Positions 53,233 through 61,658 are shown, numbered from the stretch's first letter. The stretch: 64,000 nt of DNA from Planctomycetota bacterium (GCA_014240375.1 JAAZXB010000009.1:1-64000), one strand, 5' to 3'. The notes: a model not told the origin generated them from the letters alone. Program-made: numbers and translations.

Positions 53233-54726
53233 CTATCCAGGTTCGCCGACTGTGTCTTCTTCGATAGAGTTCTGAAGTTCCTGATTCTGAAGTCTGGCCT
53301 GTTCGATCGCGGAGAGCGTCTCTGAAGTGACATCTTCTGTGGGGTACTGACCGTCGAAGCAAGCGGCACAGTAATGCAGGTTTGACCCGGATTTCTTGAT
53401 CGACAGGCGCAGGTCACTGATTTCTTGATAGATCACAGCGTCGGCACCTAGCTTCTTTGCGATCTCGTCGTGATTACGATCTCTTGCGATCAGTTCCGCT
53501 CGAGTTGACATGTCGACACCGTATACGCAGGTGTGATTGACCGGGGGAGAGCAGGAAGCGAAGTAGACCTTCTTGGCTCCAGCCGCCCTGGCCAGTTCGA
53601 CGATCTGCTTCGAAGTGTTTCCTCGCACGATACTGTCGTCGACCAGTAGAACATCCTTACCCGCAAATTCGCTCTGGATGGCGTTCAACTTGCGGCGAAC
53701 ACTGGAAGTTCGCTCACTCTGGCCCGGCATGATGAAGGTCCTACCGATGTACCGGTTCTTGACCAGTCCTTCCCGGTATTCGATGCCCAGTTCTCTCGCC
53801 ATCGTGCTGGCTGAGGTACAAGAACTGTCTGGTACTGGAATTACGACGTCCGCACTCAGCCCGCTTTGGCGCCACTTCTCGGCCAGTTGGATGCCGAAAT
53901 TTCTTCGCGCCTGATAGACGCTGACATTGTCGATGATGCTATCCGGGCGAGCGAAGTAGACATGTTCAAAGATGCAGGGATTGTGCTCATGGGCGAAGAG
54001 CGTCCGTCGTAGAGGGGGCTGGTCAGGGCGGAAGATCACGGCTTCACCAGGGCCAATGTTTTGAATGTCGCCATAGCCGAGAATCTCCAGGGCAATGTTC
54101 TCGGAAGCACAAGCCCAGCTCTCGCTGCCATCCTTTGCGATTCTACTTCCCATCAGAAGTGGTCGGATTCCATGAGGGTCTCTGAAGGCGACCATTCCCA
54201 AGCGCGCCACCAGGCTGATCACCGAATAGGCTCCCTTGACTCGCATCAATACCTTTTCGATCGCTTCGAATGTAGTTTCAGGATCGGGGTCGACGCCACC
54301 AGTCGCTCCCAGTTCGGCCGCAAAAGTGGCGAGGATCAATTCCACATCACAGCTCGAATTGAGAATGGTTCGTTTTTCTTTTTTCAACCAATCGGTCAAC
54401 TCTACCGCATTGGTGACATTGCCATTGTGTGCCATGGCGATTCCATAGGGATAATGAACTTGAAACGGTTGGGCGTCTTCGTTACTGGATCCGCCAAAGG
54501 TGGGGTAGCGAACCTGGCCGATACTCCAGGTGCCGGTCAGTCGTTCGATGTTCTTGGCACGAAAGATGTCGCGAACCAGTCCATTACCCTTCTTGAGATG
54601 AAATCGATCGTCATAGCTGACGATTCCGGCCGAGTCTTGTCCTCGATGCTGAAGGCACACGAGGGCCTCGTAGACCTCGTGACAGACGGTTGGATTGGAT
54701 CCGATCGAACCGTAGAAGCCACACAT
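53233..54726 (-). CDS. purF: Amidophosphoribosyltransferase (Fe-S type)
   Basis: First committed enzyme of purine synthesis, making phosphoribosylamine from PRPP and glutamine. The 497-residue protein starts MCGFYGS with the N-terminal nucleophile Cys directly after Met and no propeptide, so it needs only Met removal. GQVRYPTFG and MAHNGNVTNA are in the glutaminase half; the PRPP motif VLLVDDSIVRGNTSKQ is in the transferase half. Cysteines at NPCIFEHVYFARPDS, NHTCVYGVD and YCAACFDGQYPT match the [4Fe-4S] ligands of the Bacillus-type enzyme. GAGGAG precedes ATG 54724-54726. The frame is open upstream to 55173 but is not PurF-like. Confidence 0.96.
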   Translation of the reverse strand: MCGFYGSIGSNPTVCHEVYEALVCLQHRGQDSAGIVSYDDRFHLKKGNGLVRDIFRAKNIERLTGTWSIGQVRYPTFGGSSNEDAQPFQVHYPYGIAMAHNGNVTNAVELTDWLKKEKRTILNSSCDVELILATFAAELGATGGVDPDPETTFEAIEKVLMRVKGAYSVISLVARLGMVAFRDPHGIRPLLMGSRIAKDGSESWACASENIALEILGYGDIQNIGPGEAVIFRPDQPPLRRTLFAHEHNPCIFEHVYFARPDSIIDNVSVYQARRNFGIQLAEKWRQSGLSADVVIPVPDSSCTSASTMARELGIEYREGLVKNRYIGRTFIMPGQSERTSSVRRKLNAIQSEFAGKDVLLVDDSIVRGNTSKQIVELARAAGAKKVYFASCSPPVNHTCVYGVDMSTRAELIARDRNHDEIAKKLGADAVIYQEISDLRLSIKKSGSNLHYCAACFDGQYPTEDVTSETLSAIEQARLQNQELQNSIEEDTVGEPG

Positions 54727-55231
54727 GAGCACTCCTCTGGAGGGGGATCGGGTCGGGGAATCCGAACGATACCGCCAAGAATTGGAGGATATCTTCTCAT
54801 CCGGGCCCTGACGAGGTTCTCTGTCCAGTTGGCGCAATTTCAGATGAGATGGCATTCTAACTTGGTAGGCGGCTCTCCCGCCAAGCCACCAGGGGGCATG
54901 CCCCCGCAGACGAGAATTTGAAATCAGGCAGCCGGAGTGTCGTTGTTTGGTGTGCTGGAAGAGGAAAAGGCCGGCTGCCTGAACTTTCTCGCGGATCTGG
55001 AGATCATGGGAATATCGCCCATTCTCCCCCTTACTTACCATCCCTGGCGGGTGACCGGGTAACCGTGGTGTGGTGATCCCCGGTCCCCCGCCTCCTTTTG
55101 GTGCCAACTTCGCCGACCTCGGGAACCTGACCCTTCTCTGCTGCGTTTTGTAGCAGTAGGGGAGACTGGGCAATAAAATGGCCTTCTAACTCCCGTCAGA
55201 GAGTTTTGTTCGTCGGAGAGGGTCACCCAAA
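54727..55231. promoter_or_regulatory. Structured gene-free region upstream of purF and the two-component operon
   Basis: About 500 nt between divergent genes. It contains a perfect 12-bp inverted repeat, TCAGGCAGCCGG (54925-54936) with CCGGCTGCCTGA (54971-54982), and a GGGGGCATGCCCCC palindrome at 54893-54906. Both would lie in a long purF leader. I could not match purine or other riboswitch consensus. No convincing gene is seen. Confidence 0.5.
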
Positions 55232-56086
55232 ATGTTGAAATTGTTCCCACAGTCCCCATCTTCCTCTGATGCCCAGCATTGGGCGTTGTGGGGCCTCGAC
55301 TCCAGAAGTCGCCTGGCAGCCTCCGATGGCTTTCAGGAGGCGCTGGAGCTCTGTACCACCGAGCCGATCCTGGCCGAGGTTCTCGACCAGGACTGGGGCC
55401 AGGGGCCCGACCAGAAGGAGGATCGCAGCTGGTGGTTGTCTGACGATCAGAGCCTCAAAGTGAGTTGGATCGAGGAATGCAGCCAATCCGGGGCGATGCT
55501 GCTGTTGCAGATGCAAACCAACAGGTCCGATCAGCGACCATCGATCTCTCGTGAAGAGTTGGTCTCCCAGTTGATGATGCTGCTGTTGCCTCGATTCCTT
55601 CACCAGTTGAAGAACCACTACTCGGTGGTTCAAAACAGCGAGGAAATCCGTCAGATGGCAATGCTGTCGGCGGATACCGCAATGATCGAACGCTGTCACG
55701 AACTGGGGTTGAAGGGGGTCCAGCGATCCGCCGCACTGCTGGAGAGCATCGTTTCGCTCCATGGCATGGAGTTCAATTCGATCTGGCAGACTTATCTCTC
55801 TAGATTTCAAGCAGCAAAAATCGTTCTGGAGATCGATGGAGAGGTGCCGACCGGGGACCTGTGGATCGCCGCGTTGGTCATCTCCCTTGAGTTTGCTCGT
55901 CCTCAGTTGCCACCAGAATCAGCACTGAAGATTTCGTGCGATAATAATAGGATTCAAATCTGTGTGGAGGGATTGAAGTCGATCAATATTCCTCCAGTTC
56001 AATCAGGTTTCCTCGAGGAGTTCATTAAATTCAAGACTGAGGGAGTGGGTTGGGTCATCACCCGCCGAGAAGGGGAATCTTCATGA
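55232..56086 (+). CDS. Histidine-kinase-like protein with H-box but no clear ATPase motifs
   Basis: A 284-residue soluble protein directly upstream of an NtrC-type regulator and overlapping it by 4 nt (ATGA). Residues about 108-175 form a helical pair with an H-box-like motif RFLHQLKNHYSVV (His about 124), similar to the His-x-x-Lys-Asn of some kinases and of Spo0B-type phosphotransferases. The C-terminus (LWIAALVISLEFARPQLPP, then LKISCDNNRIQICVEG) has the strand-helix rhythm of a GHKL ATPase, but I find no DxGxG or G2 box. The N-terminal 100 residues are unassigned. It may be a degenerate kinase or a histidine phosphotransferase for the adjacent regulator. Confidence 0.65.
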   Translation: MLKLFPQSPSSSDAQHWALWGLDSRSRLAASDGFQEALELCTTEPILAEVLDQDWGQGPDQKEDRSWWLSDDQSLKVSWIEECSQSGAMLLLQMQTNRSDQRPSISREELVSQLMMLLLPRFLHQLKNHYSVVQNSEEIRQMAMLSADTAMIERCHELGLKGVQRSAALLESIVSLHGMEFNSIWQTYLSRFQAAKIVLEIDGEVPTGDLWIAALVISLEFARPQLPPESALKISCDNNRIQICVEGLKSINIPPVQSGFLEEFIKFKTEGVGWVITRREGESS

Positions 56087-57564
56087 GCGAGAGAACGGTA
56101 GAAAACAGTAAAATCCTGCTGGTAGATGATGATCAGGATCTTCTTTTTATCTACAAAGCAAAGATCTCTAGCTGGGGAAACTACGAAGTAGAAACTGAGC
56201 ACGATCCGAGACAGGTGAGAGAGCGCTTGCAGAATGAGACCTTTGATCTGATCATCAGTGACATGGATATGCCTTACCTTCAAGGGGATCAGCTCCATGA
56301 TGTGGTCAATGAAGTCGATCGATCGATCCAGTTCATCATCCTCTCCAGCGTGCTTGAGGATCACCGGGAAAGACTGATCCGAAAGGGGATCAGGGCCATC
56401 GTCGACAAGATCAAGGGGGATGAGGTGCTCAGGGAGCAGATCCTCCGTGCCCTGGTGATTCGTCATGAAATGCTCGATATGGCCAATCCTAGCGTCCCTA
56501 CTTCCAAGATCATCCAGAGCGACCCGCAGATGGTGAAGGTGTTCGAAACCGTCAAGCAAGCGGCCAAGATCCCATCACCAGTGCTGATCCAAGGAGAGCC
56601 TGGCACCGGCAAGGAACTGGTGGCTCACGAGTTGCATCGTCAGCGGAACCGGAGATTGAAACTGGAGCTGCCAAACTTCACCGAAAAAGACCATCCCTAC
56701 CTGGCAGTCAACTGTGGAGCTCTTTCTCGAACACTTCTGGAGAGTCAGTTGTTTGGTCACAAGAAGGGTGCATTTACAGGCTCTTCATCCGACCAAGACG
56801 GAGTCTTCATCGCTGCGAAGCGAGGGACCCTGTTTCTCGATGAGATCACAGAACTCGATCTGGATCTTCAGGTGAAACTTCTGCGAGCGTTGCAGGAGAA
56901 AGAGGTCACTCCGGTAGGATCGACGAAGGCGCTGAAGATTCATGCTCGTGTGATCTGCGCGACCAATCGACCCATCCAGGAGTTGGTGCGAGAAGGGAAA
57001 TTCAGAGCAGACCTTTTCTATCGAATTCATGTGGTCAACATCGTGGTGCCTCCCCTGCGTGAGAGAGAATCGGAGATCGAGGATCTGGCGAATCATTTCT
57101 CCAGAGAGGTGGCGAGAAATTACAACTGGAATGGGGAGCCACGGAAACTGACTCCAGGTGCGCTCAAGCTTCTGAAGAGTTACTCCTGGCCCGGAAATGT
57201 CAGGGAGCTCAATAATTGTATCGAGCGCTCCTTTGCCCTCGGTGAAGGAGAATTGATCGAGCCGGAAGACCTTCCCGTAGAGATTCGCGAGCAGGGTGAC
57301 GGATTCGAGGCGGGGTTGGCCGGATTCAAGGATCCCATCCGTACGGTCGGGGACTCGATGGCCGCAGGTGGGCCGCTCAGGAACTCCAGCAGAGGCGAGT
57401 TCCCCACCTATGATGAAGTGGTCGCCGAGCATATTCGCCAGGCGTTGGTCCATACCCATGGAGTCAAGAGTCGCGCTGCGACCCTGCTCTCCATCGACCG
57501 CAACAGGCTCTACCGATTGATGAGCAAGTACCAGATTTTGGCGGCGGGGGAAGCGGTCGAGTGA
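56083..57564 (+). CDS. NtrC-family sigma-54-dependent response regulator
   Basis: A 493-residue activator. The receiver domain (KILLVDDDQDLLFIY; phospho-acceptor Asp about 60 in LIISDMDMP) is followed by the AAA+ sigma-54 domain with Walker A GEPGTGKELVAHELH, the sigma-54 contact loop GHKKGAFTGS, Walker B GTLFLDEITELDLDLQ, the arginine region FRADLFYRIHVV, and SWPGNVRELNN. The C-terminal Fis-type helix-turn-helix is in HGVKSRAATLLSIDRNRLYRLMSKY. The start at ATG 56083 overlaps the upstream kinase-like gene. An insert after the Walker A helix (LKLELPNFTEKDHPYLAV) is slightly longer than usual. A sigma-54 promoter match lies 170 nt past its stop. Confidence 0.92.
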   Translation: MSERTVENSKILLVDDDQDLLFIYKAKISSWGNYEVETEHDPRQVRERLQNETFDLIISDMDMPYLQGDQLHDVVNEVDRSIQFIILSSVLEDHRERLIRKGIRAIVDKIKGDEVLREQILRALVIRHEMLDMANPSVPTSKIIQSDPQMVKVFETVKQAAKIPSPVLIQGEPGTGKELVAHELHRQRNRRLKLELPNFTEKDHPYLAVNCGALSRTLLESQLFGHKKGAFTGSSSDQDGVFIAAKRGTLFLDEITELDLDLQVKLLRALQEKEVTPVGSTKALKIHARVICATNRPIQELVREGKFRADLFYRIHVVNIVVPPLRERESEIEDLANHFSREVARNYNWNGEPRKLTPGALKLLKSYSWPGNVRELNNCIERSFALGEGELIEPEDLPVEIREQGDGFEAGLAGFKDPIRTVGDSMAAGGPLRNSSRGEFPTYDEVVAEHIRQALVHTHGVKSRAATLLSIDRNRLYRLMSKYQILAAGEAVE

Positions 57565-57734
57565 GTCGTAATGAAGCAAAGTGCGTGATCCTGTAGCATC
57601 TGGTCTAACGGATTACATCGCAAAGAGTTATGAGAAATAGCGTTCGCATTTGAGCAGCGGCCGATTCCGGTCTAATCCACAAATAATCCTATAGATCGTT
57701 TCCCTATAACAAGTTACGTAGTTTTCGAGGTGAT

Positions 57735-57751
57735 TGGCCAGAGCCTTGCTT
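57735..57751 (+). promoter_or_regulatory. Candidate sigma-54 promoter
   Basis: TTGGCCAGAGCCTTGCT matches the -24/-12 consensus YTGGCACGRNNNTTGCW at 12 of 14 defined positions, with the invariant GG and GC exactly 10 nt apart. It points away from the NtrC-type regulator gene just upstream. Confidence 0.6.
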
Positions 57752-57806
57752 ACCACTGAGTGGAGCAGCGGATCTTGGCTCGCCCCTCGGGGTGGGCCGA
57801 CGCCTC

Positions 57807-57851
57807 AGAGTGGTAGAGCCCAGAGTGGTGAAGACCAGAGTGGTGAAGACG
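57807..57851. repeat. Three tandem 15-bp repeats
   Basis: Units at 57807-57821, 57822-57836 and 57837-57851 share AGAGTGGTGAAGACC; unit 1 has three or four differences and unit 3 one. They lie about 55 nt after the putative sigma-54 promoter. Confidence 0.85.
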
Positions 57852-58144
57852 ATCCGACAGAGGAGAAACAACCGGGGGGGATGACCGTTGAGCCCCGGCA
57901 TTTGTGGCGGGCTGAGCCCGGGACTCATGGCATCCCCCTTTTTGATCTGGCCGCTGGTGGCCCGCTCCGTCGAGGAGCAGTGATCAGCCACCACACCGAT
58001 TCGCAGGTTGTGCAGGGAACTTTGATTTGAACACGCAGTCTTTCAGGTCGGGTCTGTTGGGGCCATCGAGCGGCTGATCGTCAACGTCGGGCGGGCTAGT
58101 TGGCATCAGTTTTCCGCTTTACCCCCCCGGTATGAAAGCTGTGA

Positions 58145-58214
58145 GGGGGAGAGGGGTGCGCCTTTGAGTGGTTCTTCAGGAGCCAGGAGGTCACTGTTCT
58201 CCCCCCTTTTTTTT
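58145..58214 (+). terminator. Hairpin with eight-T run in the gene-free region
   Basis: GGGGGAGA (58145-58152) pairs with TCTCCCCC (58198-58205) and is followed by T8 at 58207-58214. The loop is long (about 45 nt). No gene ends nearby, so it could be the 3' end of a non-coding transcript. Confidence 0.5.
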
Positions 58215-58562
58215 CTCTCCACCCATCGGCCCTGAACTGTTTCCAACCACAGATCCTGGCAGTTATCAGTTCAGGAAAAGCGATCTTTCCCTCGTCAATA
58301 TCGGTCACCGGGTTCGGTAAATTGTTCCGACTCCTGGCGGTGAAGACTCACACGGATTCGTTTGAGGAACAGGGCAACCTTCGTGCCCGTCAATCTTGTT
58401 TTCAACCTTAGTTTCCTGACTTTGATGACTACAATCGAGAGTAGTTTGAGATCCATGGATCAGTCGGAACCCTCTTGAGTCCGGCCCTCGGGATCTCGGT
58501 TTTCTCGACCTCGTATTCGATTCTTGGATCCGAGGTCGCGCAAACAAGGCGAGGTGAATTCA

Positions 58563-59852
58563 ATGGCAACTGCCAATCATCCAGGACGTATCGGCGTCGC
58601 ACTGTGGATCCTTCTCGTGATCCTCTCTGCACGTTCGGCTTCCGCTCAGGCACCGATTCTCGAAATGGGAGAGGTGGTGGTCTACCCGGGCCAGCAGGCC
58701 GTAGAGGTCGCCATTACCCTGACCGCTGTCGAAGCGGTGAGTGGTGTCCAGGTCGGAATCGCCGTCGATCCAGACCGGATCTATCTGCAGGAGTTGAATT
58801 TCGAAGGAAGCGTGATCGAGGCGGTCACGGTCGAATTCCTCGACTCCAGCGTCGATCTCGTGGAAGGGGAGGCCACCCTGGTCGCCATCTTTGATGATGC
58901 TGCCCCCTTTGACCAATCGTTGCCCTCTCCCGACCAACTGCTGCTCGCCACCCTTGTGCTCGATGCAGCCAACTGGTTGGTGCCGAGCAACATCGAGCCG
59001 ATCGCCTTCAGCGATGGGGTCGGAGAACCCGCCCTCGACAACCTGGTGCTGGTGGACGGGATCGGAGTGATTCCCGAGCGAATCGACGGCAGTCTCTCGG
59101 TGCTCTCCCAGAATGTGCTACTGGCAAAATCTTCGTCGGGTCAAGTGTCCGCCGGAGAGATCGATTTCGAGGTGAGCCTGAGAGGTTACAACGTCGATGC
59201 ACTGCAGGGCTTCTCCAGTGTATTGGCTTTCGATCCATTGATTCTCCAGTGTGCGTCCTCCACCATCGAGGGCACCATCACTCAGGTCGCAGGAGCTGAG
59301 TTCATCGAGGGTGTGGTCGACAACACCATCGGGTTCGTGGTTCTGGGTGTCCTGATGGATATCCTGCCCCCATACGATGGGCAGGTGATCCCAGCCACCG
59401 GGATCGAGCTGGAATATGCCAGGATCTACTTCGATGTGAGCTCCTCATTGACCAGTTCCTCGCAAACTGAACTGCACTTCGAGAATGACCTGGGAACTCC
59501 TCCGATCAGCAATGTATTTGTGATCGAGAACCAATCGGTGGAGCCCGTGACCGTGGATCTGACCATCGATGTGGTGGTGGACGGGATATTCCTGCGCGGT
59601 GACGCCGACGGTAATCTCCGCCTGGACCTGGCCGATGCCATCAATAATCTGGTCTTCATGACCAGTGCCTGCCCCGATTGCCCGATCCCTCTCTGCCCCA
59701 AGGCTCTCGATGTCAATGACAATGGAATGATCGATCTTGGAGATGCCATTCAGCTGCTGAACTTCCTCTACATCGGAGGATCTCCACCCGCAGCGCCATT
59801 TCCCGATCCTGGAGTCGATCCGACTCCCGATGGGCTCGACTGCTTCAACTAG
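58563..59852 (+). CDS. Secreted cohesin-like protein with C-terminal dockerin-type repeat
   Basis: A 429-residue protein with a Sec signal peptide ending near SASAQAP. Two cohesin-like modules follow: VSGVQVGIAVDPDRIYLQEL ... PALDNLVLVDGIGV, and LQGFSSVLAFDPLILQC ... PPISNVFVIENQS. The last 85 residues contain two Ca-binding dockerin-type loops, GDADGNLRLDLADAI and DVNDNGMIDLGDAIQ, separated by a CPDCPIPLC cysteine cluster. This tail type is common in Planctomycetota surface proteins. ATG 58563 has GAGGTG 7 nt upstream. The modules share motifs with the left-edge protein. It is probably extracellular; function unknown. Confidence 0.85.
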   Translation: MATANHPGRIGVALWILLVILSARSASAQAPILEMGEVVVYPGQQAVEVAITLTAVEAVSGVQVGIAVDPDRIYLQELNFEGSVIEAVTVEFLDSSVDLVEGEATLVAIFDDAAPFDQSLPSPDQLLLATLVLDAANWLVPSNIEPIAFSDGVGEPALDNLVLVDGIGVIPERIDGSLSVLSQNVLLAKSSSGQVSAGEIDFEVSLRGYNVDALQGFSSVLAFDPLILQCASSTIEGTITQVAGAEFIEGVVDNTIGFVVLGVLMDILPPYDGQVIPATGIELEYARIYFDVSSSLTSSSQTELHFENDLGTPPISNVFVIENQSVEPVTVDLTIDVVVDGIFLRGDADGNLRLDLADAINNLVFMTSACPDCPIPLCPKALDVNDNGMIDLGDAIQLLNFLYIGGSPPAAPFPDPGVDPTPDGLDCFN

Positions 59853-59922
59853 CGAGTTGGTCCGATTCGCCAGAGCAGGATATTCTTCTCGGGGCCATTG
59901 TGCTCCGGGAGGAGCAACTTTC

Positions 59923-60606
59923 TTGGCCCATTCATCCTGTCCACTGCGTGACTCATCGGCACCCGGCACTGCCTATATCCGGGTTCTCGGGGGAGAGCTC
60001 AGAGGAGGAATCTTCCGACTCGATGGGCAGCCGATCGTCATCGGTTCATCTACCGATGTGAACTTATCTCTTCCCGATCCCCAGGCTCTAGGTCGCCATG
60101 CCGGGCTTCGTTACCACGAGGGGAAATGGTCGGTCGAGGATCTCACAGGAGACGGTTTGTCGGTCAACGACATTCCCACCAACTCCCGGGCACTCTCAGG
60201 TGGAGAAATCCTCAGGGTAGGTGCCACGGAGTTGCAGTTCTCTCTCGATAAACCGAAGCCGGACTTGGCCGAGCCGTTGGAGTCCAAGCCTCCCGGTCGA
60301 CAAGACGCGCTGATGGATCTGGTGGTGGAACAGGGTGACGCACGGGACCAAGGGAGTCGGATCCAGTTATTCTCCGGTCAACAGGTGCTCCTTGGCAGGG
60401 CATCGGATGCGCAACTGGTGCTCCACGATTGCCGGTCCAGTCGGCTTCACTGCCGTATCGAGGGGGACTCCCGGGAGGTGACCATCGTCGACCTGGACTC
60501 CCTCAACGGTACTCATGTCGATGGTAGACAGGTACAGCGGGCACTCATCAGACCGGGAGACACCATCCTGATCGGTCGCACCTCGATTCGCTGCCTCAAG
60601 TCCTGA
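59923..60606 (+). CDS. Protein with two FHA domains
   Basis: A 227-residue protein made of two forkhead-associated domains, which bind phosphothreonine peptides. The first (residues about 30-110) is degenerate: PIVIGSSTDVNLSL, GRHAGLRYHEGKWSVEDL, GLSVNDIP. The second (about 140-225) is canonical: VLLGRASDAQLVLHD, SSRLHCRIEG, IVDLDSLNGTHVDGR. The start is placed at TTG 59923, with GGGAGGAG 9 nt upstream; a longer frame to ATG 59830 would overlap the dockerin gene. It suggests Ser/Thr-kinase signalling, but no kinase gene is in the window. Confidence 0.8.
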   Translation: MAHSSCPLRDSSAPGTAYIRVLGGELRGGIFRLDGQPIVIGSSTDVNLSLPDPQALGRHAGLRYHEGKWSVEDLTGDGLSVNDIPTNSRALSGGEILRVGATELQFSLDKPKPDLAEPLESKPPGRQDALMDLVVEQGDARDQGSRIQLFSGQQVLLGRASDAQLVLHDCRSSRLHCRIEGDSREVTIVDLDSLNGTHVDGRQVQRALIRPGDTILIGRTSIRCLKS

Positions 60607-60671
60607 GCAGCCATCTCCACCTCGCTCGCTGGCAGGGACGCTTTCTCCTCTCAACTGGTGTGGTCGGGAGT

Positions 60672-61658
60672 TCAGGGGCGAGGGTGGTGGCGAGAGTGGA
60701 CAGATTTCAGTTGTTCGCGATTGACATGGGTATAGATCTCAGTGGTGTGGATGCTGGCATGGCCCAGCAGGTTTTGCAGATGAGGTAACGCATCCGCCGG
60801 TACAGAATCGGAGCCTTCGCGAATCTTCAACTCCCGTAGAATGGTGTTATTCTCGAGGATGTGGGTGGCGAAGGAGTGCCTCAGCAGGTGCGGATTGACC
60901 CCCTGGGTGATCCCTGCAACCTGGGCAGCACGGGCCAGCAGGGCGTAAACGCTTCGGCGGTGGATTGGCCGGCCGGTGGTCGAAACGAACAGCTGATCGA
61001 TCAACTTCGGTGCATCTGCCTCGAGGTGGCTCCGGTAGTTCTGGACCGCCACCGCGGCTCGATCTCCGATGGGGATCAGCCGCACCTTACCCCCCTTGCC
61101 ATGGCACCGGACCAGCGGGTACTTCCCTTCGGTCTGGAAATCTCTCCAGCGGAGTCCACACAGTTCAGAGACGCGCATTCCTGAACTGTAGAGTAGTTGG
61201 ACGATGGCTCGATCTCTCATGGCCATCTTCGGATTATCTTCGGAAGTGGCCTCGATCAGCCGATTGACCTGTTCGAGAGAGAGGGTTCGAGGGAGCCGCA
61301 GCGGTTGTCGCGGAAAGACCAGCAAGTCGGCGGGATTCTCATCGAGTTGATTTTCGAGGACCAGAAAGCGGAAAAAGCCACGAATCGCGGAGATCCTTCG
61401 CCGCTGACTGCTAGCGCTGGCCCCCTTCTCCATCAGACCTTGCAGGTACTCTTTAAGCTGCTGAATCTGGACCTGATGAGGGAATTGAACCCCTTCCTGC
61501 CTGACGGCTGCGGCCAGGGCGACCAGGTCTCTGCGGTAGGCTGCGAGGGTATTTGCCGCCAGGCCTCGCTCCACCAGCAGGTAGTCGAGCCAACTCTGAA
61601 TTGCTGGGTGAGGGGATGGATCCTCTTTGAGCCCTTGCGAGGCGCCTCCGCAGTTCAT
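60672..61658 (-). CDS. xerD: Tyrosine recombinase XerC/XerD type
   Basis: A 328-residue site-specific recombinase, normally resolving chromosome dimers at dif. The N-terminal SAM-like core-binding domain (IQSWLDYLLVERGLAANTLAAYRRDL) is followed by the catalytic domain: Arg in SSGMRVSELCGLRW (162), Lys in CHGKGGKVRLIP (about 188), HLLRHSFATHIL (His 257, Arg 260), LLGHASIHTTEIYTHV (His 300, Tyr 309). About 17 extra residues (around 273-293, EGSDSVPADAL) lie between the HxxR helix and the final His motif, where XerC/D proteins have none. XerC and XerD cannot be separated by eye. It is divergent from the DksA-like gene. Confidence 0.88.
   Translation of the reverse strand: MNCGGASQGLKEDPSPHPAIQSWLDYLLVERGLAANTLAAYRRDLVALAAAVRQEGVQFPHQVQIQQLKEYLQGLMEKGASASSQRRRISAIRGFFRFLVLENQLDENPADLLVFPRQPLRLPRTLSLEQVNRLIEATSEDNPKMAMRDRAIVQLLYSSGMRVSELCGLRWRDFQTEGKYPLVRCHGKGGKVRLIPIGDRAAVAVQNYRSHLEADAPKLIDQLFVSTTGRPIHRRSVYALLARAAQVAGITQGVNPHLLRHSFATHILENNTILRELKIREGSDSVPADALPHLQNLLGHASIHTTEIYTHVNREQLKSVHSRHHPRP

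Larger units (their letters stand above)
57565..58562. other. About 1 kb without a protein gene; candidate RNA locus
   Basis: No frame here has coding features, apart from a composition-driven 98-codon frame across the repeats (57734-58030). The region holds a sigma-54 promoter match (57735-57751), a 15-bp tandem array (57807-57851) and a hairpin with an eight-T run (58145-58214). The heptamer GGTCTAA occurs twice upstream of the promoter (57602 and 57669). A GGGCAaccttcgTGCCC hairpin at about 58372-58387 lies in the possible leader of the dockerin gene. Confidence 0.45.

Noticed and set aside
57734-58030. 98-codon open frame in the gene-free region
   Set aside because: It runs across the 15-bp tandem repeat array, has biased composition, no ribosome-binding site and no domain.
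57600-58200. RNase P RNA, tmRNA, 6S or SRP RNA in the gene-free region
   Set aside because: None of the diagnostic conserved segments (for example GAGGAAAGTCC or GGAAGCAGC) is present on either strand.
58360-58400. Possible GEMM-type c-di-GMP riboswitch before the dockerin gene
   Set aside because: ACAGGGCAACC resembles part of the motif, but the second conserved strand (GACGCAAAGCC-like) is missing.
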